A stretch of 64,000 nt of DNA from Pseudomonas marvdashtae (GTDB lineage: Bacteria; Pseudomonadota; Gammaproteobacteria; Pseudomonadales; Pseudomonadaceae). Position numbers and translations under genes: made by a program. The notes beneath the pieces were generated by a model. The model saw only the letters and a program-made list of their open reading frames with translations, had not been told where the DNA came from and searched no databases. This document shows, one piece after another, positions 54,625 to 64,000 of this stretch. Location of the stretch: NCBI RefSeq assembly GCF_014268655.2, contig NZ_JABWQX020000001.1:1890001-1954000 (forward strand), read 5' to 3'. How positions within the stretch are numbered: position 1 is the stretch's first letter; each line of letters begins with the position of its first letter.

Positions 54625-55593
54625 ATGCTCAGCAGACACGTTGACCCCGATACATTACTGCTCAGAATGCCTTCCCTCAGGGCTGTCAGGGCATTCGTCG
54701 CCGCCGCTAAATATGAAAGCTTCACGCGGGCAGCGGAGGCACTCTGTGTATCGCAAGCCGCGATCAGTCGGCAGATTCGCGAGCTTGAGGAGTCGTTGGG
54801 TGCTCAACTGTTCATGCGTGCCGGGCGCACGGTAGAACTAACCGCCGAGGGAAAGATCTTTTTTGAGGCAGCGCAACTGTCGTTCGTTAATATTGCACAG
54901 GCGGCTGAAAGGATTCGTACCGCGCCGACGCAGAAACATATCCTGACGGTTTGTTGCTCTCCCGCGTTCTCTGCATTGTGGCTATCGGAACACCTTCCAG
55001 AGTTTCGGGCGACTAATCCGGATATTGAGTTCAATCTGATCACGACGCAGAACTTTGTGAATATGGAGCCTGGCATAGAACCGGACATCATCATCTCGAA
55101 GATTAGCAAGGTGGGGGATGGGTATAAGAGTTATCAGTTGTGCCACGATATTATCTATCCTGTGTGCTCTCCAACGTTTTTGGACGCGCATCCCGAACTG
55201 ACCTCACTTGAAGGAGTGCGTGATTCTTCGCTACTCAATCTAAGTCCCTACGGACGGTCGGGTGTGGCTGAGCATGTGGACTGGGGGGTGTGGTTGGCGT
55301 TTCTGAACGTCGATATCGATGAGCGTCCTGGCGACTGCCCGCCTATTTTTCATGCCAATGATTACAACCTGATCATGAGCATGGTCATGACCCACCAAGG
55401 CGTCGCACTGGGCTGGAACCAGCTTGTCGGGGCAATGGTCGAGAGAGGGCAGCTCGTTCGCCCCGTCGAGCATCAGGTGACGCTTCGAAACAGTCTTCAT
55501 TATGTTGCCTGTAATGAAAGGACTGAATATGAAGATGCCTGTCGGAGAGTGCGAGACTGGATCCTTTCGAAGTTTTCCAGATTGGCCGTATGA
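54625..55593 (+). CDS. LysR-family regulator of the second betaine operon
   Basis: The 322-residue protein has a LysR helix-turn-helix at about residues 18-75 (SFTRAAEALCVSQAAISRQIRELE) and a GcvA-type effector domain. GAGGG lies seven bases upstream of the ATG; a second ATG at 54667 would still keep the whole DNA-binding domain. It is divergent from proV and upstream of the second Rieske gene, so it could control both. Confidence 0.87.
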   Translation: MLSRHVDPDTLLLRMPSLRAVRAFVAAAKYESFTRAAEALCVSQAAISRQIRELEESLGAQLFMRAGRTVELTAEGKIFFEAAQLSFVNIAQAAERIRTAPTQKHILTVCCSPAFSALWLSEHLPEFRATNPDIEFNLITTQNFVNMEPGIEPDIIISKISKVGDGYKSYQLCHDIIYPVCSPTFLDAHPELTSLEGVRDSSLLNLSPYGRSGVAEHVDWGVWLAFLNVDIDERPGDCPPIFHANDYNLIMSMVMTHQGVALGWNQLVGAMVERGQLVRPVEHQVTLRNSLHYVACNERTEYEDACRRVRDWILSKFSRLAV

Positions 55594-55867
55594 GTTTTCT
55601 CCCATGTAGGCTCCTCTTGGCCGGTAGCGAAATGTAAACAGGGTATTGTCTGGGGTCGCTGGGTCATAACGTCAAGTTATCAGTTGAACAACGAAAATGT
55701 AGTTTTGCCGACCGGATTGGCTATCGTACCCTTCGTGTTAAACATGGCTGATACATGCGTGTTCAGCGGCTGCGTTGGGCGATTTTCAGCGCAGGATCCG
55801 TTGGCCATGACAGCGTTTTCTGGGCGTACTTGCCGTTAACCGCCAGGTTGATGTGCAGAGGATAATA

Positions 55868-57103
55868 ATGAATATCAAAGCATCCGTGATCGACCTGATT
55901 AAAAAGCGCAAGGCCCGCCACGCGCTTCCCCGTGAACTGTATATTGAGCCCGATGTTTTTCGTCAGGATCTTGAGCAGATCTGGCACAAGGATTGGATTT
56001 TTGCCGGGCATACCTTTGAGCTTGAAAAACCCGGCCAATACTTGACATTGCAGATCGGCGACTATCCAGTCTTGGTCATCAGGGATAAGAGCGGCCAGGT
56101 TCGGGCTTTTCACAACGCTTGTCGTCATCGTGGCTCTAAAGTTTGTGAGCACGCCCAGGGCAAAGTGGCCAAGCTTGTTTGTCCTTATCATAAGTGGACT
56201 TTCGAACTGGACGGCAGTCTTTTGTTTGCCGGTAATATGGGTGCCGATTTCGACAGGACGCAATACAACCTGAAACCTGTTCATTGTGAAATTGTTCATA
56301 CGTACATTTATGTCTGCGTCGCTGACGAGGCGCCCGAGTTCGAAAGTTTCAGGCGCTCGGTAAGTCCTTTCATAGCCCCGCATTTCCTCGATAACTGCAA
56401 GGTGGCTTTCGAGTCAAACCTCATAGAAAAGGGTAACTGGAAGCTCGTGTTTGAAAACAACCGCGAGTGTTTCCACTGTGACGGTACGCATCCCGAGTTG
56501 ATGAACTCTTTTGTCGAGAACCTTTCGGTGGCAGGCGTCGGCGGCGAAGATGATCCCGAACTGACCGCACACTGGAATCGCTGCGAAATCGCCGGTATGC
56601 CCAGCAAGCTGGTCATGGACCCGAATGGCCGTTTTCGTATGACACGCATCCCACTTTCCGCGGGCGCGGTGAGTTACACCATGGATGGTAAACCGGCTGT
56701 GGCGGGACGCCTGGATAAAAGCGGCGAGCCGGATATTGGCGCCTTGCTCTACTTTAACTACCCGTCCACCTGGAACCACTTTCTCGGCGATCACGCATTG
56801 AGCTTCCGGGTATTGCCGATCGGCCCCGGCGAAACGCTTGTGACGACCAAATGGCTCGTACCCAATACCGCCGTTGAAGGTGTTGACTACGAGATTGATC
56901 GGCTGACGAAGGTTTGGCTTGCCACCAACGATCAAGACCGTCGTTTGGTGGAAGGAACGCAGGCCGGTGTGACCTCACCGACTTACGAGCCGGGACCCTT
57001 CTCGGACATTGCGGAAAATGGTGTATGCCAGTTTGACGATTGGTACTGCGAAACCATGCTGACGCGCCTCCAGACCCAGATTCCACTTAAATCGGTGGGT
57101 TGA
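55868..57103 (+). CDS. Second Rieske oxygenase (GbcA-like)
   Basis: The 411-residue protein has Rieske ligands Cys85, His87, Cys105 and His108 and mononuclear iron ligands His203 and His208 in NNRECFHCDGTHPEL. It belongs to the same betaine-demethylating family as the gene at 31964 but is clearly diverged. AGAGGA lies six bases before the ATG at 55868. No reductase gene is adjacent, so it probably uses the one at 30818 or another in the genome. A DapA-family gene follows after 114 bases. Confidence 0.87.
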   Translation: MNIKASVIDLIKKRKARHALPRELYIEPDVFRQDLEQIWHKDWIFAGHTFELEKPGQYLTLQIGDYPVLVIRDKSGQVRAFHNACRHRGSKVCEHAQGKVAKLVCPYHKWTFELDGSLLFAGNMGADFDRTQYNLKPVHCEIVHTYIYVCVADEAPEFESFRRSVSPFIAPHFLDNCKVAFESNLIEKGNWKLVFENNRECFHCDGTHPELMNSFVENLSVAGVGGEDDPELTAHWNRCEIAGMPSKLVMDPNGRFRMTRIPLSAGAVSYTMDGKPAVAGRLDKSGEPDIGALLYFNYPSTWNHFLGDHALSFRVLPIGPGETLVTTKWLVPNTAVEGVDYEIDRLTKVWLATNDQDRRLVEGTQAGVTSPTYEPGPFSDIAENGVCQFDDWYCETMLTRLQTQIPLKSVG

Positions 57104-57217
57104 TTTCCCGGCGACGATGGGCGGCGCTTTCTGCGTCGGCCATTGCTATTGCATGCAAACAGCCCGAAAGGGCTGTTGGTGCGTCTGATCAAGAAGAATA
57201 ATAAGGGGCTCGATTCA

Positions 57218-58111
57218 ATGTCCGCATTCGCTTTTTCCGGCCTCAACCTGGCCGTTACCACGCCGTTCGATGCCCAAGGCAAGATTGACTATCCACGCTT
57301 CGAGACGTTGCTCGAAAGCTATCTGGCTGCTGGCATACAAGGCTTTGTCCTGAGTTCCGGGACGGGCATGCACGTTTACCTGAGCCAGGACGAGTCCAGG
57401 CAACTGGTTGCCTTTGGTGCCAAGGTCATCAATGGGCGTGCGCGTGTCATCGTGCAAACCTCTGCCTTGTTGGCGGAGGAAGTGGTGCAGCGCACCCGCC
57501 ATGCCGCTGAATGTGGCGCCGATGGCGTCATGGTGCTGCCACCGTTTTTCGAAGGCCCCACCGACGACCAGGGCATCGTCGATTTCTACTCGACGGTGTC
57601 CGAAGCCAGGTTGCCGATCATTGGTTACAACGTGCCTCAGGCGGTGGGCGTGGAAGTGACCCCGTCGCTGTTTCGCCAGTTGAGCCAGATTCCAAACTTC
57701 GTCTCGGTCAAGGACAGCAGTGGTGATCTTGCCGCCCAGGCCTCGCTGATCCGCACGGGCTTGCCGACGATGAATGGCGCCGACGCGCTGGTGCCTTACG
57801 CACTCTTCGCCGGTGCCGCGGGCCTGATCTGGGGTGGGGCGAACATGGCTCCGCGATCTTGTGTTGCGGTGGTGAAGGCTGCCCTGGAACAGGATTGGGC
57901 GCGAGCCCGGGAGATCTGGCGGTCGATCGAGCCGATAATGTCGTTGATCTGGAAGGGTGATTATGTACAGTCGGTCTATGCCGCTGCCGAGATCACTGGT
58001 TATGGGGCGGGGAATCCTCGTCGTCCCTTGGCGCGTTTGTCTGCTGGTAAAGTCGACGTGCTCAAGGTTGCTCTTGAGCCCTTGATCGCGCTCGAGTCTG
58101 ACCTCGCCTGA
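57218..58111 (+). CDS. Second DapA-family lyase/deaminase
   Basis: The 297-residue protein has the DapA barrel with Schiff-base Lys in SVKDSSGD near residue 163, Tyr in IGYNVPQ near 136 and the LSSGTGMHVYLS carboxylate loop near 46. It differs clearly from the copy at 48432. I chose the ATG at 57218 with AAGGGG upstream; the frame is open 25 codons further but without a good site. A role on a keto acid from hydroxyproline-type substrates is inference from the neighbours. Confidence 0.83.
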   Translation: MSAFAFSGLNLAVTTPFDAQGKIDYPRFETLLESYLAAGIQGFVLSSGTGMHVYLSQDESRQLVAFGAKVINGRARVIVQTSALLAEEVVQRTRHAAECGADGVMVLPPFFEGPTDDQGIVDFYSTVSEARLPIIGYNVPQAVGVEVTPSLFRQLSQIPNFVSVKDSSGDLAAQASLIRTGLPTMNGADALVPYALFAGAAGLIWGGANMAPRSCVAVVKAALEQDWARAREIWRSIEPIMSLIWKGDYVQSVYAAAEITGYGAGNPRRPLARLSAGKVDVLKVALEPLIALESDLA

Positions 58112-58207
58112 CGATGGCGCCCGGGCTTACGACTAGGCGAATGGCGTGTCGGGCGTGAATGATGCCTGTCGTCACGAAGCCGCAGTCTCCTCGAAATGGA
58201 ATGGTCT

Positions 58208-59095
58208 ATGAGCAGTCAGTTGGACACCGCGGCACGTGCTTACGAGGTACCCAGGCCTGGGCTTGGCATCATCTTGTGTTTGTTGTCCATGCTGATCTTC
58301 GCGGGCCAGGATGGCGTAACTAAAGTGCTGGTCAAAGACCTGCCGGTCGCGCAGCTGGTCATGGTGCGTTATTGGGTGTTCCTGGCATTTGCGGTGGGCT
58401 ATAGCGTCTATCAGGGCGCTCTGCGCACAGCCTGTCGAAGCCGGCACCCTTACCTGCAGATCATTCGTGCGCTGATCGGGGTGGGTGAAATCGCGTTGTT
58501 TGGCCTGGGGCTGCGCTACCTCGGGTTGGCTGAGATGCATGCGCTGTATGCGGTGTTTCCCTTGATGACCTTGGCGCTGGCCGGCGCGTTGCTGGGCGAG
58601 TTCATTGGCGTGCGTCGATGGATTGCCGCTGCCACCGGCTTCATGGGAACGTTGATTATCCTTCGACCCGGTAGCGGAGTTTTCGAACTGGCGGCACTGA
58701 TCCCTTTGGTGGCGGCCCTGGGGTTCGCGCTGTTCAACGTACTGACACGCCGTATCAGCCGGGACGATTCGTTTGCGACGAACCTGCTTTACATGGGCTC
58801 CATCGGCGCCTTCGTCATGACGGTATCAGGCCTTCCAGGATGGGTGGCGCCGACGTCGATGCAATGGGGCCTTATCGCGGTGCTTGCCACCACCGGTGTC
58901 GTGGCCCAGCTGCTGCTTATCCAAGCGCTCAGATACGCAACGGCCGCGACGCTGCAACCGTTCAATTACACGCTGCTGGTGTTTGCCACGTTGATCGGCT
59001 TGTTCGTATTCGGCGAACTTCCGGATACCTGGACCATCGTAGGGGCGTGCACGGTGATTGCCGCTGGTCTGTACGCGATCCGGGCGAAAGGGTAG
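58208..59095 (+). CDS. EamA/DMT-family transporter
   Basis: The 295-residue protein has about ten membrane helices in two EamA repeats (LGIILCLLSMLIFAGQDGVTK near the start). It lies 96 bases after the second DapA-like gene on the same strand. It may export or import a metabolite of the pathway. The ATG at 58208 is preferred over one four codons upstream; neither has a strong ribosome-binding site. A small hairpin (TGAGCC/GGCTCA) follows between it and the convergent chemoreceptor gene. Confidence 0.85.
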   Translation: MSSQLDTAARAYEVPRPGLGIILCLLSMLIFAGQDGVTKVLVKDLPVAQLVMVRYWVFLAFAVGYSVYQGALRTACRSRHPYLQIIRALIGVGEIALFGLGLRYLGLAEMHALYAVFPLMTLALAGALLGEFIGVRRWIAAATGFMGTLIILRPGSGVFELAALIPLVAALGFALFNVLTRRISRDDSFATNLLYMGSIGAFVMTVSGLPGWVAPTSMQWGLIAVLATTGVVAQLLLIQALRYATAATLQPFNYTLLVFATLIGLFVFGELPDTWTIVGACTVIAAGLYAIRAKG

Positions 59096-59144
59096 TGCGC
59101 AGGAATGATCGGGGCTTGAGCCGTCCTTGGCTCAGCGATGTCGA

Positions 59145-61088
59145 TTAGAACTTGAAGCGCCCAACCAAGCCCTTGAGCTGCGCGGAAATATCCGTCAAAC
59201 GCCCCGAGCCGGTTTGCGCCGTGTGGGCGAACTCCTCGACCAGCTGCGCGTCGGAATGGATCTGCGCGATGTGCCGGTTGATGTCTTCGGCCACTTGGTG
59301 CTGTTCTTCCGCGGCCGTGGCGATCTGGGTGTTCTGGTCGCGAATCGAGTCCACCGACGTGCGGATCTTGTCGAAGCTGTCGCGGGCCTGCTGGATGCGT
59401 TCGACGCTGGTTTGTGACACTTGCAGACTGTTCTGCATCTGTTGGGTCACTTCCTGGGTGCGCCGCGCGAGGTTGCCGAGCAGGCTGTCGATCTCACCGG
59501 TGGAGTCGGCGGTGCGCCGTGCCAAGGCCCGCACTTCGTCGGCCACGACGGCAAAGCCGCGACCCTGATCGCCTGCACGCGCCGCCTCGATGGCCGCGTT
59601 GAGGGCCAGCAGGTTGGTCTGCTCGGCGATCGAGCGAATAGTGTCGAGGATGGTGTTGATGTTCTTGCTGTCCTGTTCCAGTGCCTGCATGGTCTGGGTC
59701 GACTTCTGCAGGTCCTCGCTCAGTTTCAATACGCTGCCGGTGGCTTCGCCAATGTGATGCTGGCCGTCGTGCACGTCGCGGTAGCCGGTGTCCGCGCTGA
59801 CGGCGGCCTGGCTGCAAGAGCGGGCCACTTCGTTGGCGGTGGCGACCATTTCGTTGAACGCGGTGCTTACCAACTCCACGGCCTGGCGCTGGCGCCCGGC
59901 GGCATCGTTCATGTTCTGGGCGACGTGGCTGGTATCGGCTGCGGCAGTTTGCAGGTCGGAAGAGGCGCTGCCGATGCGCTGCATCAGTTGCGCGATCATG
60001 CCCAGGAACTGGTTGAACCAACCCGCCAGGGTGGCCGTTTCGTCCTTGCCCTGCACCGATAGTTTGCGAGTGAGGTCACCTTCACCTTCGGCGATTTCCT
60101 GCAGGCCATTGGCAACACCGCGAATCGGCCGGACGATGACGCTGGCGAAACTGGCGCCAACGATGGCGAAGATCACGGCCAGCGCGGCGGCGATGGCGGC
60201 GATCAACCAGGTCAGGCTCGAGGCCTCGGCCATCACTTCGTCGCGCTTGATCAGGCCGATGAAGCGCCAGCCCAGGCTTTTGGAGGTCACGATGTTAGCC
60301 ATGTAAGGCACGCCATCGATTTCGATCTCGGTGGCGCCATCGCTGCTCTTGGCCAGCGCGGCGTAATTGGGACCGAGATCGGCCAGCGGCTTGAAGTTAT
60401 GTTTGGCCTCGGCGGGGTCGACCAGCACGTTGCCGCTGGCTTCCACTAGCATCAGGTAGCCGCTGTCGCCCAGCTTGATGTTCTTGACCAGTTCGGTCAG
60501 CTGCTTGAGCGATACGTCGAGGCCGACCACGCCGACCAGTTTGCCGCTGGCGTCGGCGACGGTGTGCACGATGCCGATCAACGACACGTCGTCCGGCGCC
60601 CAGTAATAGGCGTCGGTCTTCACGGTGGTGCCAGGCGCCGCAATGGCTGCCTTGTACCAAGGGCGCGCGCGCGGGTCGTAATTGGAAATCTTCGGATCAT
60701 CCGGCCAACTGGCGTAGCCGCCGTCCGCAAGACCCAGGGACAGGTAGGCAGTGGTTGGATGGCTCTTGGCGAACTGGTCGAAAATCTCCAGCAGTTGTTT
60801 GTTGTTTTCGGTAAGCGGGATCTGCGCGGCGTCAGCGCCGGAGTAGTTCTTCAGGTCCTTGGTCGCGACGATCCGCGGGTCCTTGGCGAAGAATTCGACG
60901 TTCTGCATGATGCCGTCGAAGAACTGCTTCATGCCGTTGTCGATCTGGCGGATTTCGCGGCCGCTGCTGTCCAGGAAGTTGGCTTGTGCCGCGTCGCGCA
61001 GGTTCAACACCACGAGCACCGCCACCAGGATAACCGGGAGGCAGGCAATGGTCGCGAACGCCCATGTCAGCTTCTGTTTGATATTCAT
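59145..61088 (-). CDS. Methyl-accepting chemotaxis protein with dCache sensor
   Basis: The 647-residue receptor has a membrane helix at about residues 8-30, a periplasmic double-Cache domain (about 33-275), a second helix (about 290-315), a HAMP domain and a signalling domain with [32 protein letters not shown] near residue 500 (ends quoted). The sensor has the YDPRARPWY element found in dCache amino-acid and amine sensors. The later YxD part of the strict amino-acid motif is not clear, so the ligand may be another amine. Its place among betaine genes suggests a quaternary amine. Confidence 0.9.
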   Translation of the reverse strand: MNIKQKLTWAFATIACLPVILVAVLVVLNLRDAAQANFLDSSGREIRQIDNGMKQFFDGIMQNVEFFAKDPRIVATKDLKNYSGADAAQIPLTENNKQLLEIFDQFAKSHPTTAYLSLGLADGGYASWPDDPKISNYDPRARPWYKAAIAAPGTTVKTDAYYWAPDDVSLIGIVHTVADASGKLVGVVGLDVSLKQLTELVKNIKLGDSGYLMLVEASGNVLVDPAEAKHNFKPLADLGPNYAALAKSSDGATEIEIDGVPYMANIVTSKSLGWRFIGLIKRDEVMAEASSLTWLIAAIAAALAVIFAIVGASFASVIVRPIRGVANGLQEIAEGEGDLTRKLSVQGKDETATLAGWFNQFLGMIAQLMQRIGSASSDLQTAAADTSHVAQNMNDAAGRQRQAVELVSTAFNEMVATANEVARSCSQAAVSADTGYRDVHDGQHHIGEATGSVLKLSEDLQKSTQTMQALEQDSKNINTILDTIRSIAEQTNLLALNAAIEAARAGDQGRGFAVVADEVRALARRTADSTGEIDSLLGNLARRTQEVTQQMQNSLQVSQTSVERIQQARDSFDKIRTSVDSIRDQNTQIATAAEEQHQVAEDINRHIAQIHSDAQLVEEFAHTAQTGSGRLTDISAQLKGLVGRFKF

Positions 61089-61353
61089 GACTTCTCCCGC
61101 AGGTATTTATCGGTATTGGAGCGGCGGAAACATTAGCGAGCGTTGCGAACGTGGAAGGAAAAGCGCCCATGCCTACTCTCACGCTATCGACCAATGTCGT
61201 ATTCCCTTGAGGTCGCCACCTGTCGGAGGTCGTTAACGCTGACAGTGATGTCGCGCAGGCGATGGTTGCCTTTGCGGTTAATCGGGAAGATGGCTTGGCT
61301 CGGGCAATCCGCCCGGGTCCGGTCCAGATCGCCTTCCTGTCTCACGAGGCCCC

Positions 61354-62397
61354 ATGCCCAGCGCATTCGAAAGCGTACTCAAGAACAAGAACATGGCCTA
61401 TCGCCCTCAAGGGGCTGCGCCTGTCGGACAAGCGCCGGTGCGCGTCGCGTTTGTGCTGATGGACAACTTTTCCATGATGTCGTTTACCGGCGCGGTGGAC
61501 GCATTGGTCACCGCCAACCTGATGAGCGACATGCCGCTTTATGAAGTGCTGACGGCGGGCGCTTCGGGCGGGCAGGTGACGAGTGACCTGGGCATCGTCA
61601 TTTCCACCGACATCGAACTGGCTCAGTTACCCGATAACCTCGACGTGCTGATTGTCGCCGGGGGCTTTCGCGTGAAGTTGCAAGGCACGCCGCTGTTGCG
61701 GCGCAAGCTGGGCGCCCATGCAACGTCCGGGGCCATAGTGGGTGGGTTGTGGAACGGCGTGTTTTTTGTGGCAGAGGCGAACCTGCTCGACGGTTTCGAA
61801 TGCGCGGTCCATCCGGAAAGTCGGGCGACGATGGCCGAGATGTTCCCCCATGTGAAAGTCACCAGCCGCGCCTATGTGGTGGACCGCGAGCGGGTCAGTT
61901 GCGCGGGCGCCAACAGTTCGCTGCGCATGATGCTCCAGCTGATCCGTCGCACGGGCGGGGAGGCGTTGGTGGGGGCAATCGAGGAGATTCTTCGTTGCGA
62001 CGAATCAGGCGATGACGCCACGGACCTGCCGCCGATCTTCGTCGAGACGGATCCGACGCTGCCGGAAAGTCTCAAGCTGGCGTTGGAACTGATGTGGCAG
62101 AACGTCGAGGAGCCGTTGACGATCGATGAGCTGGCGGCTTGCGTCAAGGTTTCCAAGCGCCAGTTGGAGCGGCGGTTCTGCCGGTTCCTCGGTGCGACGC
62201 CAACACGCTATTACTTGGAGCTGCGCCTGACTCGGGCGCGCCAGCTCATCCAGCAAACCAATCGATCGGTCACCGAAATCGCCGTCGCAACGGGCTTCGT
62301 CAGCTCCCCACATTTTCAACGACGCTTCCGGGATTTTTTTGGCGTTCCGCCCGGCAGCTACCGCACGGCATTCGGGCGAAAGCAAGTATCGCAGTGA
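61354..62397 (+). CDS. GlxA/AraC-type regulator (GbdR-like)
   Basis: The 347-residue protein has a DJ-1/PfpI-like N-terminal domain (about residues 28-200, GGLWNGVFFVAEANLLDGF) and a two-motif AraC DNA-binding end (about 255-345, VSKRQLERRFCRFLGATPTRYY and ATGFVSSPHFQRRF). GbdR, CdhR and ArgR of Pseudomonas share this build and respond to betaines, carnitine or arginine. GAGG lies five bases before the ATG. It is divergent from the chemoreceptor gene, 265 bases apart. Confidence 0.88.
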   Translation: MPSAFESVLKNKNMAYRPQGAAPVGQAPVRVAFVLMDNFSMMSFTGAVDALVTANLMSDMPLYEVLTAGASGGQVTSDLGIVISTDIELAQLPDNLDVLIVAGGFRVKLQGTPLLRRKLGAHATSGAIVGGLWNGVFFVAEANLLDGFECAVHPESRATMAEMFPHVKVTSRAYVVDRERVSCAGANSSLRMMLQLIRRTGGEALVGAIEEILRCDESGDDATDLPPIFVETDPTLPESLKLALELMWQNVEEPLTIDELAACVKVSKRQLERRFCRFLGATPTRYYLELRLTRARQLIQQTNRSVTEIAVATGFVSSPHFQRRFRDFFGVPPGSYRTAFGRKQVSQ

Positions 62398-62404
62398 GCG
62401 GCCT

Positions 62405-62611
62405 TCAGGCCGGGCGCGACTTCTGAACGAGGTACAACGCTATACAGCCCGTGGCACACAGCCAGATGATCGAGCCGCAGGCGGCCGCTATCAAGGAAAA
62501 ATCAGAATCCAATTCGAGCATCCCTGGCACCGCGTAGGCGAACCAAAGGAGCGAGATCAAGACATAGGCCAGCGACGACATCAGGAGTTCGAATATCTTT
62601 TTAGCGTGCAT
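62405..62611 (-). CDS. Small membrane protein
   Basis: The 68-residue protein has two hydrophobic helices (LLMSSLAYVLISLLWFAYAV and IAAACGSIIWLCATGCIALYL) and a basic end. GGGGA lies six bases before the ATG. It is convergent with the GlxA-type regulator, seven bases apart. I recognise no family. Confidence 0.65.
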   Translation of the reverse strand: MHAKKIFELLMSSLAYVLISLLWFAYAVPGMLELDSDFSLIAAACGSIIWLCATGCIALYLVQKSRPA

Positions 62612-62843
62612 CAAAGTTCCCCGCCCGCCGACAAGGGCAGGTGTTTCAGGCTATCAGTCAGGTTGGCTTTTTTTCTGTCTGGGCAGAAATAAAAGAGGTC
62701 TCAAGTCGTTGATGGCGCATCGCTGCAAGGCTTGCCGATCAACTACGCAGACATTCCATGTCAGAGAGCTTGCAGGAAACTTCGCTCTGTAATGACATCC
62801 GCACATGTGCGAATGGCGACGCCGCAGGCTAGTGGCGTTGGGT

Positions 62844-63245
62844 TCAGCTTTTATCGTCCGACGGTTGGTCGGCCGGCACTTCTTCCGTCTGTGTGGCGGT
62901 CAGGGTTGTGCCTTTGCAGAGTATTTTCCCCACTTCATCAGCGATCGAACCCTCGACGATTCGCCCTTGCATCTGATCGAATTCGGCTTTTTCCAAACCT
63001 TCGAGACTGCTGTACATGCCCATATGGCGGACGTTTCCATCGGTGCAATCGAGTTCCAGTTTGGTGTAATTGGTGAAATAGGCACCGGTTCTTTTTACAG
63101 TCGCCTGGACAGCCGTCCCACTTTCAACAAACGAGACGATGGCGTACTCGGCATTCGAGTCATCGTAGGCGTATTGAATTTTCTGTACGTCTGCATTCGC
63201 TTGGCATACTGCGAAAGCAATGCCCATCGAAATAACCTTTTTCAT
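62844..63245 (-). CDS. Small exported protein of unknown function
   Basis: The 133-residue product begins MKKVISMGIAFAVCQANA, a short signal peptide, preceded by GGAAGA. The mature part is acidic, has two cysteines (LDCTDGN and ILCKGT) that could pair, and ends in a flexible acidic tail. It is probably periplasmic. The frame is open upstream but without a better start. I recognise no family. Confidence 0.75.
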   Translation of the reverse strand: MKKVISMGIAFAVCQANADVQKIQYAYDDSNAEYAIVSFVESGTAVQATVKRTGAYFTNYTKLELDCTDGNVRHMGMYSSLEGLEKAEFDQMQGRIVEGSIADEVGKILCKGTTLTATQTEEVPADQPSDDKS

Positions 63246-63526
63246 TTCTTTTCTTCCGTGAAATGAGCTGTACTCAAGCGCTGATGGCCAAGTGCAATCA
63301 TTTTGCTTGGCTTGTGACAGCGAGTCAATATGGCAGTGTGATGACAGATCCTGGCCGTTGGTCGGGCAGGGTAAGTGCCTCGGAACTTTAAGCCTTCGCC
63401 GTAGACGCCGCAATACGGGAAGCGAAATCATATCGCGGCGTGTGCGCTGGAGAACGAGTGAGACGATGAGTCCCAGCGGGAGCGAGCGGCTCCCACCGGT
63501 TCATCGATAGCGTCACGACGTGGGCC

Positions 63527-64000
63527 TCATGGCATTTGCGGCAGTTCCTGCGGGCGCAGGTCAAACACCAGCACCTCGGCGTCGTCGCCATTGGCCAGCG
63601 TCAACACCTGCTCATTGCGCACTCGTACGCCATCGCCTTCTTGCAACGCCACGCCATTGAGCTCGACGCTGCCTCGGGCCACGTGCACATAGGCGTAGCG
63701 ATCAGTGGCCAACGTCAGTGTGGCGCTTTCCTCGCCATCGAACAGCCCGGCATACACCCGTGCGTCCTGACGAACATGCAGCGAACCTTCGGCGCCGTCG
63801 GGGGAGATGATCAGTTGCAGGCGGCCGCGTTTCTGTTCGGTACTGAAATGTTCCTGCTGGTAGCGCGGCGTGGCACCCACGACATTGGGCACGATCCAGA
63901 TTTGCAGGAAGTGCACCGGTTCGTCGGCGCTGTGATTGAACTCACTGTGGGCCACGCCACTGCCGGCGCTCATCAGTTGCACATCGCCCGGGCGAATCAC
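63527..64000 (-). CDS. Pirin-family protein, C-terminal part
   Basis: This frame runs off the window at its 5' end; 157 codons are visible. The sequence has the bicupin pattern of pirin/YhhW proteins, with GDVQLMSAGSGVAHSEFN and FLQIWIVPN in the first cupin, where His and Glu would bind metal. Some members oxidise quercetin. The visible Met at the edge is internal. Confidence 0.88.
   Translation of the reverse strand: MIRPGDVQLMSAGSGVAHSEFNHSADEPVHFLQIWIVPNVVGATPRYQQEHFSTEQKRGRLQLIISPDGAEGSLHVRQDARVYAGLFDGEESATLTLATDRYAYVHVARGSVELNGVALQEGDGVRVRNEQVLTLANGDDAEVLVFDLRPQELPQMP

Noticed and set aside
63470..63500. Second REP element near the right edge
   Set aside because: GGGAGC/GCTCCC forms a short stem, but the rest does not match the REP at 38149 well enough.

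Overview
The window is bacterial chromosome from a Pseudomonas, most likely of the P. fluorescens group. The gene order rpmI-rplT-pheS-pheT-ihfA-merR-tRNA-Pro, the protein sequences, the GC-rich codon use and a Pseudomonas-type REP pair all point there. This assignment comes from recognition, not from a database search.

Region 1 (1-4984) is core chromosome: ribosomal proteins L35 and L20, a strong hairpin, both subunits of phenylalanyl-tRNA synthetase, IHF-alpha, a MerR-type regulator and tRNA-Pro(GGG).

Region 2 (4940-22224) is a genomic island inserted in the 3' half of the tRNA-Pro gene. It is bounded by a perfect 48-bp direct repeat that restores the tRNA at the left end. It holds a complete Zorya type I anti-phage operon (zorABCD, plus strand) and a complete Shango operon (sngABC, minus strand). 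Between them lies a RmuC-family nuclease-like gene, downstream of sngC on the same strand. No integrase is visible. The island brings its own terminator next to the tRNA, and the presumed original terminator now lies beyond the right repeat.

Region 3 (22322-30750) is ordinary accessory chromosome: a DKNYY-repeat protein, two short-chain dehydrogenases, an EamA exporter, a LysE exporter, two LysR regulators, a TetR regulator and two very small proteins.

Region 4 (30818-62397) is a large set of genes for quaternary amines (betaines). Its first half has a Rieske oxygenase and its ferredoxin reductase, an ABC ATPase and permease, an orphan substrate-binding protein, an StcD-like N-methylproline demethylase and the EtfBA flavoprotein. 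This fits uptake of stachydrine (proline betaine) and its stepwise demethylation to proline. Its second half is a roughly 9.8-kb minus-strand run of a complete ProVWX-type transporter, an FAD oxidoreductase, a DapA-family lyase, an aldehyde dehydrogenase, a DddP-type DMSP lyase and a GlxA-type regulator. Divergent from it are a LysR gene, a second Rieske oxygenase, a second DapA-family gene and an EamA transporter. A chemoreceptor and another GlxA-type regulator close the region. The second half may serve hydroxyproline betaines, DMSP or both; that part is inference.

Region 5 (62405-64000) has a small membrane protein, a small exported protein and the C-terminal part of a pirin-family protein cut by the window edge.
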